Source: Caenispirillum bisanense
GTDB taxonomy: Bacteria > Pseudomonadota > Alphaproteobacteria > Rhodospirillales > Rhodospirillaceae
Length of the DNA stretch: 64,000 bases
NCBI RefSeq assembly: GCF_039523075.1
Contig: NZ_BAAAEP010000026.1
Coordinates: 1 to 64,000 of the forward strand
Direction of reading: 5' to 3'
The position numbers were made by a program, and so were the translations under genes. The notes beneath the pieces are model-generated. The model ran no database searches, was not told the origin of the DNA, and saw only the letters and a list, made by a program, of their open reading frames with translations. Each line of letters begins with the position of its first letter. Position 1 is the stretch's first letter. Positions 17,417 through 25,948 of the stretch are shown piece by piece.

Positions 17417-19135
17417 ATGCCTGAACAGCGCAACCTGATCCTGGCCATTGCCCTTTCGCTGGCGATCCTGCTGGGGTTCGAGTTCCTTTGGCCCAAGGCC
17501 GAGGTGCCGCCCGAACAGCAGCAGACGGCGCAGCAGGGCCAGCAGGCGCCGGGCCAGTCCGACGCGCCGCTGGCGCCCGAGACGCCGGCGCCGGGCGGGG
17601 TCGCTCCGTCCGTTCCGGGCGGCCCGGCCGACCGCTCCGCCGTGCTGGCGAGCGACGCCGGCCGCATCCGCATCGACACCCCGGCGCTGCGCGGCTCCAT
17701 CAACCTGCAGGGCGGCCGCATTGACGACCTGACGCTGAAGAACTACGGCGTCTCCCCCGACGACAACAGCCCGCGCATCGATCTGCTGTCGCCGGCCGGC
17801 GCCGCCAACCCCTACTACGCCGAGTTCGGCTGGGTCGCCGCCGCCGGCGCCACCGCCCCCACCGGCCAGACCGTGTGGACCGCCGACACCGACGTGCTGC
17901 GCCCGAACCAGCCGGTCACCCTGACGTGGGAGAACGAGCAGGGCCTGCGCTTCACCCGCATCATCCGGGTGGACGAGCACTACATGTTCACGGTGGAGCA
18001 GTCGGTCACCAACGGCAGCGAGCAGCCGGTGACCCTGTTCCCCTACGGCCTGATCTCGCGCTCCGGCACGCCGGCGACGGAAGGCTTCTTCATCCTGCAC
18101 GAAGGTCCGCTCGGCGTCTTCGGCGGCACCCTGAAGGAAGTCGACTACAAGGACCTGCGCGACGAGCAGACCATCGAGCGCACCACCACCGGCGGCTGGA
18201 TCGGCATCACCGACAAGTACTGGCTGACGGCGCTCGCCTTCCAGCCCGACCTGGAGACCAAGGCCCGCTTCGCCTACCGCGGCCAGGGCGGCGAGCGCTA
18301 TCAGGTGGACTACCTGGAGCCGGGCATGACCGTGGCGCCGGGTGAAAGCTCCACCGTCACCAACCACTTCTTCGCCGGCGCCAAGCAGGTGGACCTGCTC
18401 GACCGCTACGCTGAAGAGTTCAACATCACCAACTTCGACCTGGCCATCGACTTCGGCTGGTTCTACTTCCTGACCAAGCCGTTCTTCTACGTGCTGAACT
18501 GGCTGTACGCCCTGGTCGGCAACTTCGGCCTCGCCATCCTGGCCTTCACGGTCATCATCAAGGCGATCATGTTCCCGCTGGCCAACAAGTCCTACCGGGC
18601 CATGAGCAAGATGAAGAAGCTGCAGCCGGAAATGAAGAAGCTGCAGGAACGCTTCGCCGACGACCGCGTGCGCCTGAACCAGGAGATGATGGCCCTCTAC
18701 AAGCGCGAGAAGGCCAACCCGGTCTCCGGCTGCCTGCCGATCCTGATCCAGGTACCGGTGTTCTTCGCGCTGTACAAGGTGCTGTTCGTCACCATCGAAA
18801 TGCGCCACGCGCCGTTCTATGGCTGGATCCAGGATCTGTCGGCGCCCGACCCGACCACCATCTTCAACCTGTTCGGCCTCATCCCGTGGACGCCGCCCAG
18901 CTTCCTGATGATCGGCGTGCTGCCGCTCATCATGGGCATCACCATGTGGCTGCAGATGAAGCTCAACCCGGCGCCGCCGGACCCGATCCAGGCCAAGATC
19001 ATGTCCTTCCTGCCGGTGATCTTCACCTTCATGCTGGCTGCCTTCCCGGCCGGTCTGGTGCTCTACTGGGCGTGGAACAACGTGCTGTCCATCGGCCAGC
19101 AGTGGATCATCATGAAACGCGCCGACGCCGTATGA
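17417..19135 (+). CDS. yidC: Membrane protein insertase YidC
   Basis: The 572-residue YidC inserts and folds inner-membrane proteins, alone or with SecYEG. It has an N-terminal membrane helix (about residues 6-24), a Gln/Pro/Ala-rich linker, the large periplasmic beta-domain, and the C-terminal insertase core starting near FYFLTKPFFYVLNW, including the cytoplasmic loop MSKMKKLQPEMKKLQERF. Length is typical of Gram-negative YidC. Confidence 0.96.
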   Translation: MPEQRNLILAIALSLAILLGFEFLWPKAEVPPEQQQTAQQGQQAPGQSDAPLAPETPAPGGVAPSVPGGPADRSAVLASDAGRIRIDTPALRGSINLQGGRIDDLTLKNYGVSPDDNSPRIDLLSPAGAANPYYAEFGWVAAAGATAPTGQTVWTADTDVLRPNQPVTLTWENEQGLRFTRIIRVDEHYMFTVEQSVTNGSEQPVTLFPYGLISRSGTPATEGFFILHEGPLGVFGGTLKEVDYKDLRDEQTIERTTTGGWIGITDKYWLTALAFQPDLETKARFAYRGQGGERYQVDYLEPGMTVAPGESSTVTNHFFAGAKQVDLLDRYAEEFNITNFDLAIDFGWFYFLTKPFFYVLNWLYALVGNFGLAILAFTVIIKAIMFPLANKSYRAMSKMKKLQPEMKKLQERFADDRVRLNQEMMALYKREKANPVSGCLPILIQVPVFFALYKVLFVTIEMRHAPFYGWIQDLSAPDPTTIFNLFGLIPWTPPSFLMIGVLPLIMGITMWLQMKLNPAPPDPIQAKIMSFLPVIFTFMLAAFPAGLVLYWAWNNVLSIGQQWIIMKRADAV

Positions 19136-19815
19136 GCAGGAAAGATCAGACCCCCGCCTTCACCGGCGAGGCCATGAGCGAAGAAGAGCGCGCCGCCTGG
19201 CTGGAAGCCGGGCGGTTGCTCTTCGCCCGCGAGGCCACCTTCATGCTCGGCGTGGCGGGGCTTGCCCAGCTGCCTGACACCGACCTGCCGGAAGTATGCT
19301 TCGCCGGCCGGTCCAACGTCGGCAAGTCGAGCCTCATCAACGCCCTCACCGGCCGCAACACGCTGGCCCGCACCTCGGTGACGCCGGGGCGGACGCAGGA
19401 ACTGAACTTCTTCAACCTGGCCGACCGCCTCATCCTCGCCGACCTGCCGGGCTACGGCTTCGCCCAGGCGCCGAAGGACAAGGTGCAGGCCTGGACCCGC
19501 CTGACCATGGCATACCTGCGCGGCCGGCCGCAGCTGCGCCGGGTGCTGGTGCTGGTGGACAGCCGCCACGGCCTGAAGGACGTCGACCACGACGTCATGA
19601 AGATGCTCGATCAGGCGGCGGTGAACTATCAGGTCGTTCTGACCAAGATCGACAAGCTGAAGAAGGGCGAGGCGGAGCAGCGCCTGACCCAGGTGCAGGG
19701 CGAGCTGGCACGCCACGTCGCCGCCCACCCGGAAGTGATCCTCACCAGTTCGGAAAAGGGCATCGGCATCCCCGAACTGCGCGCCACCCTGGCCGCCCTC
19801 GGCCTGCCGCTCTGA
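19132..19815 (+). CDS. engB: Ribosome biogenesis GTPase EngB (YihA/YsxC)
   Basis: A 227-residue TRAFAC GTPase with G1 GRSNVGKSS (near residue 60), switch-I threonine in TSVTPGRTQ, G3 DLPGYG and G4 TKIDK, matching YihA/YsxC, which acts in 50S assembly. An N-terminal extension of about 45 residues precedes the G domain. The ATG overlaps the yidC stop as ATGA. Last gene of the rpmH operon; the structured repeats follow at once. Confidence 0.95.
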   Translation: MSRKDQTPAFTGEAMSEEERAAWLEAGRLLFAREATFMLGVAGLAQLPDTDLPEVCFAGRSNVGKSSLINALTGRNTLARTSVTPGRTQELNFFNLADRLILADLPGYGFAQAPKDKVQAWTRLTMAYLRGRPQLRRVLVLVDSRHGLKDVDHDVMKMLDQAAVNYQVVLTKIDKLKKGEAEQRLTQVQGELARHVAAHPEVILTSSEKGIGIPELRATLAALGLPL

Positions 19816-19867
19816 CCCCGGCGGGCCGGACGCCCACCCCCACGGCTCAGCCGAACCTCAGCCCCTA

Positions 19868-19984
19868 CCAAGCTGCAATGAGGCCCCCTCATTGCAGCTT
19901 GGCAAGCGCGAACGCGCGCCGCCGCTTATGCGGCGAGAGCCAAGGCCGCGAGAAGCGGCCGCCCGGCGCCTGAGGGGTCCCCCA
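19868..19984 (+). repeat. Structured dispersed repeat, copy A (117-bp unit)
   Basis: The unit opens with a perfect 15-bp hairpin (19868-19882 with 19888-19902, loop GCCCC). CGCCGC-TTAT-GCGGCG and GGCCGC-GAGAA-GCGGCC hairpins follow, then a GC-rich tail. It is tandem with copy B (117-bp period) and matches the inverted copy at 1-91. It lies 50 bases past the engB stop, between convergent genes. No ORF or T-tract. Confidence 0.88.
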
Positions 19985-20094
19985 CCAAGCTGCAATGAGG
20001 CCCCCTCATTGCAGCTTGGCAAGCGCGACCGCGCGCCGCCGCTTATGCGGCGTGAGCCAAGGCCGCGGTCAGCGGCCGCCCGGCGCTTGAGGGG
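19985..20094 (+). repeat. Structured dispersed repeat, copy B
   Basis: Near-identical tandem copy of the unit at 19868, with the same 15-bp hairpin (19985-19999 with 20005-20019). The internal loop of the third hairpin is GGTCA where copy A has GAGAA. The copy ends a few bases before the stop codon of the minus-strand thymidine phosphorylase gene (stop at 20097-20099), so it would form that mRNA's 3' end. Confidence 0.88.
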
Positions 20095-20096
20095 CC

Positions 20097-21590
20097 TCAC
20101 GCGATAATATAGCCGTCGGCCTCCTCGGCGGCGGCGGTGGCGAAGCCGAAATCGGCCGGGCGGCAGGCGTGGATGCGATAGAGCGGCTCGCCCTTGCTCA
20201 CCCGGTCGCCGGGCTTGCGGAACAGGTCGATGCCCGAGCCCTTGTCGAAGGGGCAGCCGGCCAGACGGGCGATGGTGTTGATGCGGGCGCAGTCGATGGC
20301 GGCGACGGTGCCGTCGGCCGGCGCCTCCACCACCCTCACCAGATCACCCGGCACCACCAGCGCCGGGGCCGGCCCCTGGGCGGCCATGATGGCCTCCATC
20401 TTGGCCAGCGCCGCGCCGCTGTCGAGCAGCTCCCGCGCCCGGGCCTCGCCGCCGCCGCCGCGCACGCCGCCGTCGAACTCCAGCACCCGCCCGGCCAGCC
20501 GCAGCGACTTTTCCCGCAGGTCGGCGGGGGCGTCGGGGTCGTTGCGCAGCACCGCCATGACGTCGCGCGCCTCCAGCACCGGCCCGATGCCGCGGCCGAT
20601 GGGCGCCCGGCCGTCGGTCAGCATGACGTCGATGACGAGGCCGAGGGCATCGCCGACGTATTCGAACATCTTGCGCAGGCGCACCGCCTCGGCATGGCTG
20701 CGCACCTTGGCCGAGGGGCCGGTGGGGATGTCGATGAGCAGGTGGGTGGACCCCGCCGCCGCCTTCTTCGACAGGATGGAGGCGACCATCTGTTCCTGGG
20801 TGTCGATGCCGAGCGGCCGCTCCACCGAAATGAGAATGTCGTCGGCCGGCGACAGGTTCATGTGGCCGCCCCACACCAGGCAGCCGCGTTCCGCCTCCAC
20901 CACCGCCCGCATCTCGTCCAGCGACAGGTCGACGCGGGCCAGCACCTCCATGGTGTCGGCGGTGCCGGAGGGCGAGGTGATGGCGCGCGAGCTGGTCTTC
21001 GGCATGGGCAGGCCGTGGGCGGCGACGATGGGCACCACCAGCATGGTGGTGCGGTTGCCGGGAATGCCGCCGATGCAGTGCTTGTCCACCACCGTGTCGT
21101 AGGGCCACGCCAGCCGGTTGCCGGCATCGACCATGGCGCGGGTCAGGGCCAGCACTTCCTCCGTCGTCATGAAGCCGGCGGCGGCGACCAGGAAGGCGGC
21201 CAGTTCCATGCGGCTGTAGCGGTGGGCGGAAATGTCGTCGATGATGGCGCGGTACTGCTCCTCGCCCAGGATGCGGCCCTCGATCTTGCGCCGCACGGCG
21301 TCCAGGCTGCGCGGCGGGCCGGCGAACTCGATCTGCACGTCGGTGCCCTCGGGCAGGCCCATGCGCTCGAAGGCTTCCACCGACAGGCCCAGCTCGTCGG
21401 GCTGCACCAGGGCGCAACCGCCATCGGCCTCCACCACGTTGACGGTGGCGAGGATGCGCCGCCGGCCGCCGTGGACCTCGATCTTGGCCAGCGCCCGCAG
21501 GCCCTCCACCCGGGTGAGGGTGCAGGCGGCGCTGACGAAGGCGACGTTTTCCGAGCGGGTGTCCACCGGGACGCGGCGAAGCTTGAGCAT
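20097..21590 (-). CDS. Thymidine phosphorylase family protein, AMP-phosphorylase-like
   Basis: The 497-residue protein belongs to the pyrimidine-nucleoside phosphorylase superfamily, in the long subgroup with an extra N-terminal domain that includes archaeal AMP phosphorylase. Typical elements are DKHCIGGIPGNRTT (phosphate-binding loop), PKTSSRAITSPSGTADTMEVL and the C-terminal barrel with KGEPLYRIHACRPA. Ordinary E. coli-type DeoA has about 440 residues and lacks the first 90. The substrate (thymidine or a nucleoside monophosphate) cannot be decided from sequence. The start lies 59 bases from the divergent DUF1848 gene. Confidence 0.85.
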   Translation of the reverse strand: MLKLRRVPVDTRSENVAFVSAACTLTRVEGLRALAKIEVHGGRRRILATVNVVEADGGCALVQPDELGLSVEAFERMGLPEGTDVQIEFAGPPRSLDAVRRKIEGRILGEEQYRAIIDDISAHRYSRMELAAFLVAAAGFMTTEEVLALTRAMVDAGNRLAWPYDTVVDKHCIGGIPGNRTTMLVVPIVAAHGLPMPKTSSRAITSPSGTADTMEVLARVDLSLDEMRAVVEAERGCLVWGGHMNLSPADDILISVERPLGIDTQEQMVASILSKKAAAGSTHLLIDIPTGPSAKVRSHAEAVRLRKMFEYVGDALGLVIDVMLTDGRAPIGRGIGPVLEARDVMAVLRNDPDAPADLREKSLRLAGRVLEFDGGVRGGGGEARARELLDSGAALAKMEAIMAAQGPAPALVVPGDLVRVVEAPADGTVAAIDCARINTIARLAGCPFDKGSGIDLFRKPGDRVSKGEPLYRIHACRPADFGFATAAAEEADGYIIA

Positions 21591-21649
21591 TCGGCAAGGA
21601 CTTTCAACGGGTTGATCCCGTTGATCATAGCACGGACGGCATACCCCGG

Positions 21650-22522
21650 ATGATCATATCCGCCAGTTACCGCACCGACATCCCCGCCTTCTACGGCGAC
21701 TGGTTCAGCCGCCGCCTGCAGGCCGGCAGCGTCCAGGTGCAGAACCCCTACAACGCCCGCCAGGTCTCCACCCTGGCGCTGACGCCCGAGGCGGTGGACG
21801 GCTTCGTGTTCTGGACCCGCAACGTGCAGCCCTTCCTGCCGGTGCTGGAGGAGGTGGCGGCGCGCGGCTTTCCCTTCATCGTGCAGCACACCGTGCTCGG
21901 CTATCCGCGCAGCCTCGACCGGGCGGTGGTGGCGCCGGAGCGGGCGGTGGCGGCGCTGCACCGGGTGGCGGAGCGGTTCGGCCCGGCGACGGTAGTGTGG
22001 CGCTACGACCCGGTGCTGTTCTCCGACCTGACGCCGCCGGCCTGGCACCAGGACGCTTTCGGCCGGCTGGCCGAGTCCCTGCGCGGCGCCACCGACGAGG
22101 CGGTGGTCAGCTTCACCCAGGTCTACCGCAAGACCGCCCGCAACATGGCGGCGGCGGCGGAGCGCCACGGCTTCGCCTGGACCGATCCCGACGACGACGC
22201 CAAGCGGGCGCTGCTGACCGCCCTGGCCGCGCAGGCGGAGGCGGCGGGCCTGCGCCTCGCCCTCTGCGGACAGCCGCACCTGCTGGTGCCGGCGGTGGCG
22301 GAAGCGGCCTGCGTCGATGCCGGCCGCCTCGCCCGCGTCGCCGGCCGGCCGCTGCGGGCCGCCGCCCGGCCGCACCGCAAGACCTGCGCCTGCGCCGAAA
22401 GCCGCGACATCGGCGCCTACGACAGTTGCCCGCACGGCTGCGCCTATTGCTATGCCGTCCGCGACCCGGAGGCCGCCCGCCGGCGCCACCGCGGCCACGA
22501 CCCGGCGGCGCCCCTGCTGTAG
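21650..22522 (+). CDS. DUF1848 family protein with cysteine cluster
   Basis: The 290-residue protein matches DUF1848: it begins ISASYRTDIPAFYGDWF and carries GFVFWTRNVQPF and VVWRYDPVLF. Near the C-terminus lies a cysteine cluster, CACAESRDIGAYDSCPHGCA then YCYA, which suggests a bound iron-sulfur cluster similar to radical-SAM or spore-photoproduct-lyase-like proteins (inference). The biochemical function of the family is not established. It is divergent from the thymidine phosphorylase gene across 59 bp, so they may share regulation. Confidence 0.85.
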   Translation: MIISASYRTDIPAFYGDWFSRRLQAGSVQVQNPYNARQVSTLALTPEAVDGFVFWTRNVQPFLPVLEEVAARGFPFIVQHTVLGYPRSLDRAVVAPERAVAALHRVAERFGPATVVWRYDPVLFSDLTPPAWHQDAFGRLAESLRGATDEAVVSFTQVYRKTARNMAAAAERHGFAWTDPDDDAKRALLTALAAQAEAAGLRLALCGQPHLLVPAVAEAACVDAGRLARVAGRPLRAAARPHRKTCACAESRDIGAYDSCPHGCAYCYAVRDPEAARRRHRGHDPAAPLL

Positions 22523-22535
22523 GCCGGAAAAGCGT

Positions 22536-22570
22536 GAGGGGGAGGCCGATCTGTGTCGGCTCTCCCCCTC
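22536..22570 (+). terminator. Strong hairpin after the DUF1848 gene
   Basis: GAGGGGGAG (22536-22544) pairs with CTCCCCCTC (22562-22570), and the inner GCCGA/TCGGC extends the stem with a single bulged T; the loop is TCTGTG. No T-run follows, so it is a candidate terminator or mRNA-end stabiliser starting 13 bases past the stop. Confidence 0.55.
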
Positions 22571-22955
22571 GACCGAAGCCCCATGTTCTACTTGCCTCAG
22601 CACCTCCGGGCCGCACGCCCGACAGGTTGCCGCACTGGCAGGGATATGGAAGCAAGCGCGATGCCAGATGCCGAAGCCGCGGAACGCCTGGATCGCACCC
22701 GGCGGCCGGGGGCGATGCTGCCGCATCCGTGGGCGCGGCAACGCCCATGTTTTAATCACGAACCATCGTCCGCCTTCTTTATGAGCAACGCGGGGCCTGC
22801 TGCAACCCTTTCGCAGCCGGCGCGTTGTGTCGGGTCCGGCGGCGGAACCGCGCGGGCGGCTTCGGCGTTCGTGGAGACGCAGGGGTGAACGGAGCCGGTC
22901 GCGGCCGGCCGTCGTCGCACCCGCCCCATCCCGCGCCGCCACGACGGAACCGATC
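22571..22955 (+). other. Intergenic region before the phospholipase-D/VTT gene
   Basis: About 385 bases with only short, unconvincing open frames. A locally AT-richer stretch near 22748-22790 could hold the promoter of the downstream operon, but no clear -35/-10 pair is seen. Confidence 0.4.
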
Positions 22956-25157
22956 TTGCCGCACACCGCGCCGCCGCAGACGCTGCCCGATCTCCCCGAC
23001 CTGCTGGGTCAGGAGGGCGTGGCCTGGCGCGTGGAGCGCGCCGGCCGCGCCGCCTGCCTGATCGACGCCGCCGCCTACTACGGCACCCTGCGCCGGGCGC
23101 TGCTGTCGGCGCGGCGGCAGGTGCTCATCCTCGGCTGGGACGTGGACGGCCGCACCCGCCTGACCGGCGAGGACGAGCCGGAGGACGACGCCCCCCGCAC
23201 CCTGCGCGACTTCCTGGCGTGGCTGGTGCAGCAGCGGCCGGACCTGCACATCCACATCCTGCTGTGGGACTACACCCTGCTCTACAGCCTGGACCGCGAG
23301 CCGCTGCCCAAGGTGTCGCTGGGCTGGACGACGCCCGACCGGGTCCACCTGCACCTGGACAACCGCATCCCCATCGCCGCCAGCCACCACGAGAAGATCG
23401 TCGTCATCGACGATGCGCTGGCCTTCTGCGGCGGCATGGACCTGTCGGTGCGGCGGTGGGACACGCCGGAGCACCGGCCCGACGACCCGCGCCGGCGTGA
23501 TCCCGGCGGCTCCGCCTACGCGCCGGTGCACGACGTGCAGATGATGGTCACCGGCCCGGCCGCCGCCGCCCTGGGCGACCTCTGCCGCGAACGCTGGCGG
23601 CGGGCGCGGCGGCGGCGGCTGGCGGCGCCGGAGCCGGGGCCGGGACCGCTGTGGCCGGCGGGGTACGAGGCCGCCTTCCGCGACGGCCGCATCGCCGTCA
23701 GCCGCACCCGGCCGCATCGCCGGCAGCGGCGGCCGGTGTGCGAGATCCGCACGCTCTATCAGGCTGCCATTGCGCACGCGGAACGGTTTATCGTCATCGA
23801 GAACCAGTACCTCACCGCCGATGCCATCGCCGAGGCTCTGGCCGACCGCCTGCGCCGCAACCCGCGGCTGGAGGTGCTGCTGATCGGCCCGCGCACCGCC
23901 ATGGACTGGCTGGAGGAAACCACCATGGGCGTCGGACGCGCCGCCTTCATGGCGCGGCTGGCCGCCAGCGGCGCCGGCGACCGGGTGCGGCTGCTGGCGC
24001 CGGTGGTGCGCGACGGCGACGGCCGCGACCACGACGTCAAGGTCCACAGCAAGCTGATGGTGGTCGACGACCGCCTGCTGACGGTGGGCAGCGCCAACCT
24101 CGCCAACCGCTCCATGGGGCTGGACAGCGAGACCAACCTGACCCTGACGGCCGACCGGCCCGACCATGCCGCCGCCATCACCACCCTGCGCCGCCGCCTG
24201 CTGGCGGAGCACGCCGGGGTGACGGTGGAAGACGTCGCCGCCGCCGAATCGGCCTCCGGCGGCCGCCTGTTCGCCGCCGTCGACCGGCTGGTGCGGCGCG
24301 ATCCCTGCCGCGACCTGGTGCCGGTGGCGGCCGAGGCGGTGGAGGCCGACGGCAGCGTGGTGCTGCTGAACCGACTCGGCGATCCCGAGGAACCCCTGGA
24401 TCTGGAGCGCGTCTTGGCCGAACAGGTGCCGCCGCCGCCCGACCACCCGCGGCGCCGCCGCCTGCGTCACCTGTGGACCGGCCTGGTGCTGGTGGCGGTG
24501 CTGGCGGCCGGCGTCGCCCTGTGGACCTTCACCCCCCTGCGCGAGGGCCTCAACCCCGATGTCTTCCTGCAATGGGCGGAACGCATGCGCGGCACGCCAT
24601 GGACACCGCTGGCGGTGCTGGCGGCCTATGTGGTGCTGGGGCTGATCGCCTTTCCCATCACCGTGCTGATCACCGTCACCGCCATGGTGTTCGGGCCGTG
24701 GCTCGGGTTCCTCTATGCCGGCATCGGCGCCATCACGGCGGCGGTGGTCACCTTCTGGGTCGGCCATGTGCTGGGGCGCAAGCTGGTGCAGCGCTACGCC
24801 GGCCGTGGCGTCAACCGCATGAGCAAGGCGCTGGGCGACCGCGGCATCGTCGCCGTGGTGTTCCTGCGGGTGGCGCCTGTCGCCCCTTTCGTGCTCATCA
24901 ACCTGGTGGCCGGGGCGAGCCATGTGCGCTTCCGCGACTACCTGACCGGCACCGTCATCGGCATGCTGCCCGGCATCGCCGTCATGACCCTGCTGGGGTC
25001 GAGCATCATGGACCTCATCCATTCGCCGTCGCCGGGGCGCATCGCGCTGCTGGTCGGCTGCCTCGCCCTGTGGCTGGCGGTCAGCATCGGCCTGCAGCGG
25101 CTGGTGGCGCGGCGGCGGCAGGCGTCGGGCGACGCCGACGGGGACGACGAGAGCTGA
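22956..25157 (+). CDS. Phospholipase D-like / VTT-domain fusion protein
   Basis: A protein of about 733 residues joining two modules. The N-terminal two thirds is a PLD-superfamily phosphodiesterase or phosphatidyltransferase with HKD motifs HHEKIVVID (near residue 145) and HSKLMVVDD (near 363). After a linker and one helix comes a VTT/SNARE-associated membrane domain with FPITVLITVTAMVFGPWLG and the second half FLRVAPVAPFVLINLVAGAS (about residues 545-710). It probably acts on phospholipids at the membrane. The start is uncertain: TTG 22956 has GGA 7 bases upstream, while GTG 22827 gives a longer Arg-rich N-terminus without a ribosome-binding site. Confidence 0.87.
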   Translation: MPHTAPPQTLPDLPDLLGQEGVAWRVERAGRAACLIDAAAYYGTLRRALLSARRQVLILGWDVDGRTRLTGEDEPEDDAPRTLRDFLAWLVQQRPDLHIHILLWDYTLLYSLDREPLPKVSLGWTTPDRVHLHLDNRIPIAASHHEKIVVIDDALAFCGGMDLSVRRWDTPEHRPDDPRRRDPGGSAYAPVHDVQMMVTGPAAAALGDLCRERWRRARRRRLAAPEPGPGPLWPAGYEAAFRDGRIAVSRTRPHRRQRRPVCEIRTLYQAAIAHAERFIVIENQYLTADAIAEALADRLRRNPRLEVLLIGPRTAMDWLEETTMGVGRAAFMARLAASGAGDRVRLLAPVVRDGDGRDHDVKVHSKLMVVDDRLLTVGSANLANRSMGLDSETNLTLTADRPDHAAAITTLRRRLLAEHAGVTVEDVAAAESASGGRLFAAVDRLVRRDPCRDLVPVAAEAVEADGSVVLLNRLGDPEEPLDLERVLAEQVPPPPDHPRRRRLRHLWTGLVLVAVLAAGVALWTFTPLREGLNPDVFLQWAERMRGTPWTPLAVLAAYVVLGLIAFPITVLITVTAMVFGPWLGFLYAGIGAITAAVVTFWVGHVLGRKLVQRYAGRGVNRMSKALGDRGIVAVVFLRVAPVAPFVLINLVAGASHVRFRDYLTGTVIGMLPGIAVMTLLGSSIMDLIHSPSPGRIALLVGCLALWLAVSIGLQRLVARRRQASGDADGDDES

Positions 25158-25165
25158 TCCGCGCC

Positions 25166-25948
25166 ATGCCGCTGCGCTTCGCCACCTACAACATCCATTC
25201 CTGCATCGGCAACGACCGCGCCTATGATCCCGCCCGCATCGTCGGCGTGCTGGCGGAGATCGACGCCGACGTGGTCGGCCTGCAGGAAGTGGCGGCGCGG
25301 CCGGAAATCGCCGGCATCCCCGACCAGTTCGCCTATCTGGCGGAACAGACCGGCATGACGGCGGTGGCCGGGCCCAACATCGTGCTGAAGGATTCCCGCT
25401 TCGGCAACGTGCTGCTGACCCGCCGGCCGCTGCTCGACAGCCATCTGGTCGACCTGTCGGTGGCACCTTACGAGCCGCGCGGCGCCGTGGTCGCCGACCT
25501 GGATGCCGGCGACGGCGACGGCAGCGGCGGCCGGCGCACCGTGCGGGTGGTGGTGGCGCACCTCGGCCTGCGGGTGTGGGAACGGGCGCGGCAGCATGCG
25601 CGGCTCGGAGAAATTGTCTCCGCACGGGGGGATGTTCCCGTGGTAATAATGGGCGACTTCAACAGTTGGTGGCCGGACCTGTCGGCCATGCGGCACCTGG
25701 GGCCGCCGCTCGGCTGGCGCCGCAGCCCGGCAAGTTTCCCCGCCCATCTGCCCTTTCTGGCCCTGGACCGGATCTGGGCAGTGCCGGATACCATCGTCGG
25801 CCGCGTGCGCGCCCACGCCAGCCGGCTCGCCCGCCAGGCCTCCGACCATCTGCCGGTGGTGGCCGACATCATGCTGCGGTCCGAGGCCGCCGCCGTGAGC
25901 AAGGAGACGACGCCATACCGCCCCCGCCAGAGGATGATCCGGTCATGA
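25166..25948 (+). CDS. Endonuclease/exonuclease/phosphatase (EEP) family protein
   Basis: This 260-residue protein has the DNase-I/EEP signatures: YNIHSCIGND near the start, GLQEV with the metal-binding glutamate, GDFNSWW near residue 161, and SDHLPV near residue 227 with the catalytic histidine. EEP enzymes cleave nucleic acid or phosphoester head groups. Sitting 8 bases after a PLD-VTT gene makes a phospholipid-related phosphodiesterase role plausible (inference). No signal peptide is seen. Its stop overlaps the kdpD-like start as ATGA. Confidence 0.88.
   Translation: MPLRFATYNIHSCIGNDRAYDPARIVGVLAEIDADVVGLQEVAARPEIAGIPDQFAYLAEQTGMTAVAGPNIVLKDSRFGNVLLTRRPLLDSHLVDLSVAPYEPRGAVVADLDAGDGDGSGGRRTVRVVVAHLGLRVWERARQHARLGEIVSARGDVPVVIMGDFNSWWPDLSAMRHLGPPLGWRRSPASFPAHLPFLALDRIWAVPDTIVGRVRAHASRLARQASDHLPVVADIMLRSEAAAVSKETTPYRPRQRMIRS

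Noticed and set aside
22553..22888. Possible 111-residue gene between DUF1848 and PLD-VTT
   Set aside because: No ribosome-binding site, no recognisable pattern, and it starts inside the DUF1848 terminator hairpin.
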